Part shown: piece after piece, positions 1 to 5,074 of the stretch
Layout: each line of letters begins with the position of its first letter
Numbering within the stretch: position 1 is the stretch's first letter
Source: Chloroflexota bacterium
GTDB lineage: Bacteria > Chloroflexota > Anaerolineae > JACRMK01
Direction of reading: 5' to 3'
NCBI GenBank assembly: GCA_016200765.1
Contig: JACQEC010000188.1
Location: forward strand, 1-5,589
DNA length: 5,589 nucleotides
Notes under the pieces: generated by a model
What the model was told of the DNA's origin: nothing
Seen by the model: only the letters and a program-made list of their open reading frames with translations
Database searches by the model: none
Position numbers and translations under genes: made by a program

Positions 1-115
1 GTGCGAATGATACAACACAATCGTACCGGAGGCTTCAAAAGCGCAGGTGTGCATGCCCAATTCTTCGCGCGAAATTCGGCCGATGCACTCCTGATTTTTC
101 GACAGTCGATACCGC

Positions 116-133
116 AAATTTCGCGCGAAATTT
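116..133. repeat. Perfect 18-bp palindrome at the truncation point of the methyltransferase
   Basis: AAATTTCGCGCGAAATTT reads the same on both strands and reaches into the stop codon of the truncated methyltransferase. A 13-base stretch of it, TTCGCGCGAAATT (120-132), also occurs at 64-76 in the same direction. The palindrome could form a 7-bp stem with a GCGC loop, but no U-tract follows, so a terminator role is weak. It probably marks a dispersed repeat or the junction at which the gene lost its 3' half. Bases 1-115 otherwise show nothing recognisable. Confidence 0.6.
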
Positions 134-689
134 AGGTCTTAGAGTAAAAGAGAAGGGTGTCATTTGCTCGCACGTACCCCTTTGTCTTCATATTGTGCGC
201 GTTGGTTCTCTGCCAGATAATTTCATTCACAAACCTATCCGGCCCAAAAATCGTATCGAGTACAATCTTCAGGTAATGGCTCGCCGTCGGGTCACAGTGC
301 AAGTACAAACTGCCGGTCGGCTTCAGCACGCGGTGCAACTCCACCAGCCGCGCCGCCATCATCACCAGATACGCCATCATCTGGTTCGCGCCCACAAAGC
401 CATAGAGCGCGTTGACCATCGCCCCGACCCGTTCCGGCGCGTCCGTCACCAGCGCCTCAAACGTGTGCTGGGCTTCCTCCGTCCAATGCCATGCGTCGTC
501 GAACGCCTCAATCTGCGCCTCCGACTCGTGCCCGCTCTCATCCTTGAACAGCACGTTATACGACCGGCTCGAATTGAACGGCGGGTCGAGATAGATCAAA
601 TCCACCGACTCGTCGGCGATGTGTTCGCGCAAGATCGGCAGGTTATCGCCATAGAACAACGTGTTCTGCGTGATCGCTTTGGGTGGCAT
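132..689 (-). CDS. C-terminally truncated site-specific DNA methyltransferase (N6/N4, beta type), probable pseudogene
   Basis: This encodes 185 residues of a DNA adenine-N6 or cytosine-N4 methyltransferase of the PF01555 (N6_N4_Mtase) kind. Motif IV is DPPF at residues 35-38, preceded by LFYGDNL (11-17). A helix follows at about 99-121, then the family segment LKPTGSLYLHCDPTASHYLK at 122-141 and NEIIWQRTNAH (155-165). In this class motif IV comes first, and the SAM-binding FxGxG motif lies in the C-terminal half. Here the protein ends at FYSKT, before that half, so it should not bind SAM. Relatives run several hundred residues. Neither of the other two minus-strand frames below 132 resembles the missing part, so loss by rearrangement or insertion fits better than a single frameshift. 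The ATG at 689 is preferred because it begins the recognisable family sequence and has GGAG 8 bases upstream; a longer frame to 860 adds only unlikely repeat-derived residues. No restriction enzyme gene is visible nearby. Confidence 0.82.
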   Translation of the reverse strand: MPPKAITQNTLFYGDNLPILREHIADESVDLIYLDPPFNSSRSYNVLFKDESGHESEAQIEAFDDAWHWTEEAQHTFEALVTDAPERVGAMVNALYGFVGANQMMAYLVMMAARLVELHRVLKPTGSLYLHCDPTASHYLKIVLDTIFGPDRFVNEIIWQRTNAHNMKTKGYVRANDTLLFYSKT

Positions 690-729
690 CGCTCCGGCTC
701 CATGCTCATGCGGTCGTTTGCTTTGCAAT

Positions 730-758
730 AGCGTACAGCCTACCACAACCATTGGCAA
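730..758 (-). promoter_or_regulatory. Weak candidate promoter for the methyltransferase
   Basis: Read on the minus strand, TTGCCA (758-753) and TACGCT (735-730) are separated by 17 bases. The first matches the -35 consensus well and the second only partly. The start codon lies about 40 bases downstream. This is the best sigma-70-like pair I can see ahead of the gene, but chance matches of this quality are common. Confidence 0.25.
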
Positions 759-795
759 TCTGCAATCGCCGACCAAAAAAGCGGTGCCGCAGGGG

Positions 796-872
796 CGAAG
801 CCATCTCCTCGCCACCAATACGGAGATGGCTTCGGCGGAATCAGGTGAGACGGACGCCACCTCGCCATGACG
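796..872. repeat. Dispersed-type hairpin repeat in the methyltransferase upstream region
   Basis: CGAAGCCATCTCC (796-808) and GGAGATGGCTTCG (822-834) form a perfect 13-bp inverted repeat around a 13-base loop. The right arm continues to CCTCGCCATGACG (860-872). From memory, this resembles a degenerate form of a widespread bacterial intergenic repeat of the type AGATTGCTTCG...CTCGCAATGACG. On the minus strand, GCGG-CA-CCGC and six T (780-775) follow the hairpin, which is loosely terminator-like. The rest of 690-903 shows no gene with coding character. Confidence 0.6.
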
Positions 873-877
873 CCCAA

Positions 878-902
878 CGAATCTGCGCTATACCCGCCGC
901 GC
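878..902 (+). repeat. 25-bp repeat, copy 1 (upstream of the small-ORF promoter)
   Basis: This 25-base segment matches 1529-1553 at 23 of 25 positions, including a run of 14 identical bases (TATACCCGCCGCGC). Its last nine bases, CCGCCGCGC (894-902), recur at 1056-1064, just beyond the inverted-repeat element. If that element is removed, this copy lies directly upstream of the promoter at 1082-1110, just as copy 2 lies upstream of the promoter at 1563-1591. Confidence 0.65.
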
Positions 903-1055
903 TAGGGCTCCTCAAAAGTCCCTTGACCAGTTAGCAGGATTCCGTTCCTCGCTCGTGGCGGATAGCCATATCCGCCACTGAGGGCCGCTGGATTTGCGAC
1001 CAGCGGGAGTCCAGCGGGAGCGAACTTCGTCACTAACGACTTTTGAGGGGCCCTG
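903..1055. mobile_element. MITE-like 153-bp element with terminal inverted repeats and a 9-bp flanking duplication
   Basis: The ends are 17-bp inverted repeats, AGGGCTCCTCAAAAGTC (904-920) and GACTTTTGAGGGGCCCT (1038-1054), pairing at 16 of 17 positions. Directly outside are two copies of CCGCCGCGC (894-902 and 1056-1064), as expected of a 9-bp target-site duplication, although this GC-rich string is simple enough to recur by chance. Inside are nested pairings: GTTAG 930-934 with CTAAC 1033-1037, a 10-bp stem with GCCA loop at 955-978, and a 7-bp stem CCGCTGG/CCAGCGG at 985-991 and 1000-1006. CCAGCGGGAG is repeated in tandem at 1000-1009 and 1011-1020. No transposase is encoded, so any movement would need one supplied elsewhere. 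A structured non-coding RNA is the alternative. A minus-strand frame through it looks spurious. Confidence 0.62.
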
Positions 1056-1081
1056 CCGCCGCGCGCCGGTGACTCGACGGT

Positions 1082-1110
1082 TTGACATCCTGATGACAGC
1101 GAAGTACACT
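1082..1110 (+). promoter_or_regulatory. Sigma-70-type promoter of the small ORF
   Basis: TTGACA (1082-1087) and TACACT (1105-1110) are spaced by exactly 17 bases. Transcription should start near 1117, giving a leader of about 25 bases that contains the GGAGGA ribosome-binding site. The promoter begins 26 bases beyond the end of the inverted-repeat element, so an insertion there would have displaced its upstream region. Confidence 0.72.
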
Positions 1111-1141
1111 CATCGAACTAACCCTACACGGAGGAAAACCG

Positions 1142-1423
1142 ATGACGACGATAATCGCTGTACACGAGGTTGAGAATGGCGAGCACTGGGCGCAAGCTTG
1201 GCATCAAGGGGCAGGGAGCCGGCATGAACTGGTGGCCAAGATTGGTGCCACGGCCCGCACCTTTCGTGATCCTCAGAATCCGAATTTGACAGCGCTCCTC
1301 TTTGAGGTGCCAGATATGATGCAGTTCCAAGCCTTGATGCAATCCGACGAGGCGAGCAAAGGCATGGGAGAGGACGGCGTGAAGCGGGAGACGCTCCGGC
1401 TTTTGAGCGAGTTCACGCCGTAG
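1142..1423 (+). CDS. Small conserved-looking protein of unknown function, ferredoxin-like alpha/beta fold predicted
   Basis: The 93-residue protein has no signal peptide or membrane segment and is probably cytoplasmic. Its pattern suggests beta-alpha-beta-beta-alpha-beta: strand 3-8 (TIIAVH), helix about 14-33, strands 36-41 and 49-55 (TALLFEV), helix 59-73, and a last segment at 84-90. The phrases VHEVENGEHW, RTFRDPQNPN and LLFEVPDM resemble small uncharacterised proteins with a dimeric alpha/beta-barrel (ABM or DUF3764-like) form; this is a family resemblance from memory, not a firm assignment. No catalytic residues can be named. The start is well supported: GGAGGA at 1130-1135 sits 6 bases ahead of the ATG, below a strong promoter. 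The gene appears monocistronic, with a large hairpin 18 bases after its stop codon and a new promoter beyond. Confidence 0.85.
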   Translation: MTTIIAVHEVENGEHWAQAWHQGAGSRHELVAKIGATARTFRDPQNPNLTALLFEVPDMMQFQALMQSDEASKGMGEDGVKRETLRLLSEFTP

Positions 1424-1440
1424 GGCGAATCCCGATTGAG

Positions 1441-1495
1441 TTTACGGTGTAAGCCGACCCTAAGGGCCTTGAAGGCCCTTAGGGTCGGCCGTAAA
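1441..1495. repeat. Large hairpin downstream of the small ORF; palindromic repeat and possible terminator
   Basis: Arms 1453-1470 and 1472-1489 are perfect reverse complements (18 bp) around one central base. An outer stem, TTTACGG (1441-1447) with CCGTAAA (1489-1495), adds pairing with a bulge between. The position after the stop at 1423 suits transcript end formation or 3'-end protection, but no U-tract follows on either strand, so a classic intrinsic terminator is doubtful. The 31-base core 1456-1486 has the same layout as the palindrome inside mutM at 4532-4562, which points to a repeat family. Confidence 0.75.
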
Positions 1496-1528
1496 TTGAT
1501 ACCATCCACGACCGCTTAAAGTCACCGA

Positions 1529-1553
1529 CGATTCTGCGGTATACCCGCCGCGC
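1529..1553 (+). repeat. 25-bp repeat, copy 2 (upstream of the operon promoter)
   Basis: This matches 878-902 at 23 of 25 positions and ends 9 bases before the TTGACA of the operon promoter. It contains the perfect 8-bp palindrome GGTATACC (1538-1545), which is imperfect in copy 1 (GCTATACC). Its placement ahead of both promoters suggests an upstream control element or a duplicated promoter region; no regulator is visible. Confidence 0.6.
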
Positions 1554-1562
1554 GCGGATTCG

Positions 1563-1591
1563 TTGACACCCCCTATCCGTTATGGGATAAT
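1563..1591 (+). promoter_or_regulatory. Strong sigma-70-type promoter of the three-gene operon
   Basis: TTGACA (1563-1568) and GATAAT (1586-1591) have the ideal 17-base spacing. The expected transcription start is near 1598, about 30 bases ahead of the ATG at 1630. A short inverted repeat TATCC/GGATA (1574-1578 and 1585-1589) lies in the spacer and overlaps the -10 box; it could be an operator but is short enough to be chance. Confidence 0.8.
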
Positions 1592-1629
1592 ACGCATGGG
1601 CCGCACAGCCACGACCTGTCAAGGATGCC

Positions 1630-4206
1630 ATGCGATTATTCGATTACCCGCGCCCACCCGGCGACACGGGCATCGGTTTCCATTACTTCCCCGATATGGG
1701 GCATTACCGCCATGAAGATTTCTCCCGCTGGATGCCTATCCTCAAGAGTCTGGGCGTCTCATGGCTGACCCTGCTGGCGCCGCTCGACCAGCCGATAGCG
1801 GAAACGTTCGTCAAGGGCTTGCAAGATGGCGGCGTCGAGCCGCTCATCCGCATCTACTCCCCCGGCATCACCCCGCTTGACCAGACGGCGCTGGGCCAAC
1901 TGGCGCAAACCTACGCCCGCTGGGGCGCGCACTACCTGACGGTCTACGACCAGCCGAACCTCGCCGAATCGTGGACCGGCTTCAAGATGGAAGCCCTGCC
2001 CGACCGCTTTATGGGCTTGCTCCTGCCGTGCCTGAACACGCTGGCCGCGGTGGAGGGCATCATCCCGGTCTTCACCCCGCTCGCGTGCCCCGGCAACTAT
2101 TGGGACACCGAGTTCTTGCGCACCTGCCTTGACCTGATTGTCCTGCGCGGGCGCAAGGCGCTCTTTGAGCGGCTGGCGGTCGGCATGCACAACTTCGCGG
2201 CTAACAGGCCGCTCGGCTGGGGGCGCGGCGGCCCGTCGCAATGGCCGCAGGCCAAGCCCTATCACACGCCGCCCGGCTCGGAAGACCAGACGGGCTTTCG
2301 CCTCTTTGAGTGGTACGACGCGCTCATCCGCGCGCGGGTGGGCCGCTCACTGCCCCTGCTCGCCTGCGCCAACGGCTCACGCTACGACTCGAACGAAGCC
2401 CACGAGTTCCCGCGCGTGGACGAGACCTTGCACGCCGCGCGCCACGGTGAGATGACACGCGCGCTGATGAATCGCGGCGCGCCGGATTACGTGTTCAACA
2501 ACGCCTTCTGGCTCTTGAGCGCAGACGATGAAAGCCCCTACACCGGCGACCGCTGGTTCTACCCCGATGGCTCGGCGCGGCTGGCGCAGTCGGTGGCCGC
2601 GCTCAAAGCGCTCCCCCACACCGCGCGCGCCATTGATTTGACGCTGGAACTGCCGGCCACGATCCGCGTGCTGATGGACGACAACGCGACCGTGCGCGAG
2701 ATAGATTTCGAGGACTATCTCAAGGGCGTGGTGCCGTCAGAGATCGGCCCGGAAGCGCCCATCGAAGCGCAGAAGGCGCAGGCGGTCGCCGCGCGGTGTT
2801 ATGCCGCGCTCGCCAAGCGGCATCGCGAGCGGGGCGCAGACATCTGCACGACCACCCACTGTCAGGTCTGGCGCGAGCGGCGCTGGCCGCAGTCGGATGA
2901 GGCCGTGGAGAGCACGCGCGGCATTGCCGTCACCGATCAGGGCGCGATTATCCGGGCGTATTACTTTGCCCGCTGTGACGGGCAGGCCACGCGCGACAGC
3001 GAGCACGCACTGCACAGCCTCGATGGCTATCGAACCTGCGAGGAGCGCGGTTGGGGCGTCGTGCCCACCTGTCGCGCGGTTCCTTGCACCGGGCACGCGC
3101 CGCACACCGGCGACTGCGGTTTCTACGGGCACGGCGTGGGCCTCTGCCAGACCGGCGCGAGCGATCTGGCGCGCCGGGGGCTGGGCTTCGTGGACATCTT
3201 GACCCACTACTACACCGGCGCGCTGGTGATGAGCCTGTCCAGGCCGCCGACAACCCCACCCGCCGCGTCGCGCCCTGAGCCTGTCGAAGGGCCGCCAGAG
3301 CCACAACCTGAAACGCCGCCCGCGCCGCGCCCTGCGCCTGTCAAAGAGCCGCCCGCCACCCCTGCGCCGACGCCGCCGCCCGACGCGCCGGTGGTGAGCC
3401 ACTGGCAGATGGAGGCGCGGCGGAGCGCCGGTCCGCGCGCGATTGCCGGAGCGTTTCCGCGCGCGGAGATGAGCATCACCATCGGCGACGCGAGCGGACA
3501 CAGCGTCACGCTGGCGAGCGGCAGTAAACCGCAGTATGGGAGCGGCGGGTTTGAACTGCCGGTCTGGAGCGATGGACTCTACACGGTTCAATTCGACGGC
3601 GAGAGTTTTCAGGTCGAGGTCGCCAATAACTTTGTCTTCTTGACCTTCCACGCCGCAGGCGGCCCTTCGACAGGCTCAGGACACGACGCGCGGGAATACC
3701 AGATCGTCAGCGCGCTGATGGACGCGCCGCGCGCGCAAGAGTGGCTCGACCACCTTACCGCCGACGCCTCTTTGACCGGCCAGCTCGCGCTGGAGACGCT
3801 CGGCGCCGGAGCGCCGGGCGGCCCGGCTTGGGGCGTCTACATTGAGCGCAAGGCCGGTGTGCGCGCGCTGGCGGGCAGTCTGCCGCGACCGGGTATCACG
3901 GTTCGCGTGACCTCCGCGGCCGGGCAGGCGGTGGAGGTGGTGAGCGGCAGTAAGCCGGAGCATGGCGCGGGAGGCTTTGAGGTGCTGTGCTGGCAGGACG
4001 GGAACTTCACAGTCGCCTTTCTCGACCAGCACTTTGTCGTTCCGGTGAACGGCAGTTTCACCCGCGCGGACTTCGTCGAGTTGAAGAACGGCGGCACGCG
4101 GCTGGCCAGCGGCCTGCTCACCCGCGACGAGGCCGAGCGCCGCCTCGCCGACCTGCAAGCCGTCGAGATGGTCCGCGACCTGTTCGGCATCGAGAAAAAG
4201 GAATAA
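1630..4206 (+). CDS. Glycosidase-like TIM barrel / SpoIID lytic-domain fusion protein with two C-terminal repeat domains
   Basis: The 858-residue protein has four parts. Residues 12-330 look like a clan GH-A TIM barrel, but the site where relatives carry NEPN reads DQPN (107-110), and the probable strand-7 glutamate is replaced around N248, so hydrolysis is unlikely and glycan binding is a fair guess. Residues 344-530 are a SpoIID/LytB domain (PF08486), which in Bacillus SpoIID cleaves peptidoglycan glycan strands. It has DYLKGVVPSEI with the probable catalytic E371, QKAQAVAARCYA, DICTTTHCQVW (404-414) and GHGVGLCQTGA (500-510). Nine cysteines lie between 390 and 506. Residues 538-588 are a proline-rich linker. 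Two similar beta-rich domains follow (about 593-709 and 737-842), both with SGSKP..G.GGFE. No N-terminal signal peptide or membrane segment is visible, which is odd for a wall enzyme. The start is supported by AAGGA five bases upstream and a promoter close by. Sporulation should not be inferred from the SpoIID domain alone. Confidence 0.88.
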   Translation: MRLFDYPRPPGDTGIGFHYFPDMGHYRHEDFSRWMPILKSLGVSWLTLLAPLDQPIAETFVKGLQDGGVEPLIRIYSPGITPLDQTALGQLAQTYARWGAHYLTVYDQPNLAESWTGFKMEALPDRFMGLLLPCLNTLAAVEGIIPVFTPLACPGNYWDTEFLRTCLDLIVLRGRKALFERLAVGMHNFAANRPLGWGRGGPSQWPQAKPYHTPPGSEDQTGFRLFEWYDALIRARVGRSLPLLACANGSRYDSNEAHEFPRVDETLHAARHGEMTRALMNRGAPDYVFNNAFWLLSADDESPYTGDRWFYPDGSARLAQSVAALKALPHTARAIDLTLELPATIRVLMDDNATVREIDFEDYLKGVVPSEIGPEAPIEAQKAQAVAARCYAALAKRHRERGADICTTTHCQVWRERRWPQSDEAVESTRGIAVTDQGAIIRAYYFARCDGQATRDSEHALHSLDGYRTCEERGWGVVPTCRAVPCTGHAPHTGDCGFYGHGVGLCQTGASDLARRGLGFVDILTHYYTGALVMSLSRPPTTPPAASRPEPVEGPPEPQPETPPAPRPAPVKEPPATPAPTPPPDAPVVSHWQMEARRSAGPRAIAGAFPRAEMSITIGDASGHSVTLASGSKPQYGSGGFELPVWSDGLYTVQFDGESFQVEVANNFVFLTFHAAGGPSTGSGHDAREYQIVSALMDAPRAQEWLDHLTADASLTGQLALETLGAGAPGGPAWGVYIERKAGVRALAGSLPRPGITVRVTSAAGQAVEVVSGSKPEHGAGGFEVLCWQDGNFTVAFLDQHFVVPVNGSFTRADFVELKNGGTRLASGLLTRDEAERRLADLQAVEMVRDLFGIEKKE
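3264..3296 (+). repeat. Dispersed repeat in the coding linker, forward copy
   Basis: The core CCTGAGCCTGTCGAAGGG (3275-3292) belongs to a repeat motif that, from memory, is scattered through many bacterial genomes. It is translated in frame as SRPEPVEGPP within the proline-rich linker of the SpoIID protein. Its reverse complement occurs at 3658-3690 with 31 of 33 positions matching. A decayed direct copy at 3328-3353 matches 3271-3296 at 23 of 26 positions and encodes RPAPVKEPP. Confidence 0.7.
3328..3353 (+). repeat. Decayed second copy of the linker repeat
   Basis: This matches 3271-3296 at 23 of 26 positions and reads RPAPVKEPP, parallel to RPEPVEGPP of the first copy. It may be an independent insertion or a local tandem duplication that lengthened the linker. 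Confidence 0.5.
3658..3690 (-). repeat. Inverted copy of the linker repeat inside the first C-terminal domain
   Basis: This is the reverse complement of 3264-3296 with two mismatches. It encodes GGPSTGSGHDAR (residues 677-688), a Gly/Ser-rich stretch at the end of the first C-terminal domain that appears to be missing from the second domain, so it looks like an in-frame insertion at a loop. With the forward copy it could form a very long stem in the mRNA or promote inversion of the 3297-3657 segment. Confidence 0.68.
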
Positions 4207-4207
4207 C

Positions 4208-5074
4208 GTGCCCGAACTGCCCGAAGTCGAGACCCTCGTCCGCCGCCTGCGCCCGGCGCTGGTGGGACAGCGGATTGAGCGCGCCGAGGTGCGCTGGGCG
4301 CGCACCATCGCAGAACCTTCGGTGGAGACGTTCAAGCGGCGCGTGCGGGACCAAACATTCGTCGCGGTTGAGCGGCGCGCCAAATACCTGCTCTTCCGGT
4401 TGTCGGGCGGCGACACGCTGGCCGCACACCTGCGCATGACCGGCGACTTCGCCCTGTGCTCAAGCGACACTCCCCGCGATCCCTACGAGCGGGTGCGCTT
4501 TCACCTGTCGAACGGCGGCGTTGGTCAGGTAGACCCGAAGGGTTTCAAAAACCCTTCGGGTCTGCTGTTCACCGACACGCGCAAATTCGGACGCATCACG
4601 CTGACGCGCGAGCCGGACGCCCTGCTCGGCCATCTGGGGCCGGAGCCGCTGGCGCGGGCGTTCACGCCGCTTGTCTTGCAGAAGATTTTGCAAGACCGCG
4701 CCGCGCCGATCAAACCGTTCCTGTTGAATCAGGAACACATCGCGGGGCTGGGCAACATCTACGCCGACGAGGCCCTGCATTATGCCGGAGTCCATCCGCA
4801 ACGCCCTGCCGGGTCGCTGTCGGCGGACGAAATCCGTCAGTTGCACGAGGGCATCCGCGCCGTCCTGCGCAAGGGCATCCGTCTAGGCGGCTCAACCTTA
4901 TCGGATGGCCGCTTCCGCGACCCGTTTGGCCGGCCGGGGCGGATGCAAAACGAGTTCGTGGTCTATCACGACCCGCGCCGCAAGCAAAAAACATGCCCGC
5001 GCTGTGGCACGCGCATCGCGCAGATGGTCATTGCTCAGCGTAGCGCGCACTTTTGTCCGGGTTGCCAGCGATGA
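4208..5074 (+). CDS. mutM: Formamidopyrimidine-DNA glycosylase (Fpg/MutM)
   Basis: The enzyme removes oxidised purines (8-oxoguanine, formamidopyrimidines) from DNA and cleaves the abasic strand by beta,delta-elimination. All key parts are present in 288 residues: N-terminal PELPEVE with the nucleophile Pro2 exposed after Met removal and Glu3, the catalytic-loop lysine K59 (RRAKYLLF), HLRMTGDF with M77, DTRKFGRI with R125 and F127 for filling the gap in DNA, the helix-two-turn-helix around NQEHIAGLGNIYADEAL (174-190), and a C-terminal zinc finger with C263, C266, C283 and C286. An extra stretch of about 14 residues (about 104-117) between LSNGG and LLFTDTRKFG is unusual and carries a palindromic repeat. 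Translation starts at GTG, one base after the previous stop, with AAGGA inside the end of the SpoIID gene. The stop overlaps the next start as ATGA, indicating translational coupling. Confidence 0.96.
   Translation: MPELPEVETLVRRLRPALVGQRIERAEVRWARTIAEPSVETFKRRVRDQTFVAVERRAKYLLFRLSGGDTLAAHLRMTGDFALCSSDTPRDPYERVRFHLSNGGVGQVDPKGFKNPSGLLFTDTRKFGRITLTREPDALLGHLGPEPLARAFTPLVLQKILQDRAAPIKPFLLNQEHIAGLGNIYADEALHYAGVHPQRPAGSLSADEIRQLHEGIRAVLRKGIRLGGSTLSDGRFRDPFGRPGRMQNEFVVYHDPRRKQKTCPRCGTRIAQMVIAQRSAHFCPGCQR
4531..4563. repeat. Palindromic repeat inserted in frame within mutM
   Basis: AGACCCGAAGGGTTT (4531-4545) and its exact reverse complement (4549-4563) form a 15-bp stem around CAA. It encodes VDPKGFKNPSG, the core of the residues that common Fpg proteins lack at this point. 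The reading frame is kept. The 31-base core has the same layout as the hairpin at 1456-1486. Confidence 0.85.

Noticed and set aside
1..135. A plus-strand frame open from the window start to the TAG at 133-135, possibly the tail of a converging gene.
   Set aside because: It has only 44 codons, no recognisable residues, and much of it is the palindromic repeat; it cannot be judged without the sequence to the left.
195..731. Plus-strand frame of 178 residues opposite the methyltransferase.
   Set aside because: Arg/His-rich antisense shadow of a recognisable minus-strand gene.
690..860. N-terminal extension of the methyltransferase by 57 residues to an ATG at 860.
   Set aside because: The extra residues do not resemble the family, pass through a hairpin repeat, and lack a good ribosome site; the ATG at 689 starts the recognisable sequence and has GGAG nearby.
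894..1064. CRISPR array or tRNA-like RNA in the repeat-rich spacer.
   Set aside because: Repeats are inverted and nested, not regularly spaced direct repeats, and no cloverleaf or CCA end is visible.
912..1109. Minus-strand reading frame of 65 residues.
   Set aside because: It lies almost entirely in the inverted-repeat element and opposes the promoter at 1082; no family resemblance and no convincing ribosome site.
1441..1495. Classic intrinsic terminator after the small gene.
   Set aside because: The stem is strong but no run of T follows on either strand; kept as a repeat with only a possible termination role.
2737..3651. Minus-strand frame of 304 residues opposite the SpoIID gene.
   Set aside because: Its Arg/Ala/Gly-rich composition is typical of the antisense frame of a GC-rich gene, and the plus strand carries clear SpoIID motifs.
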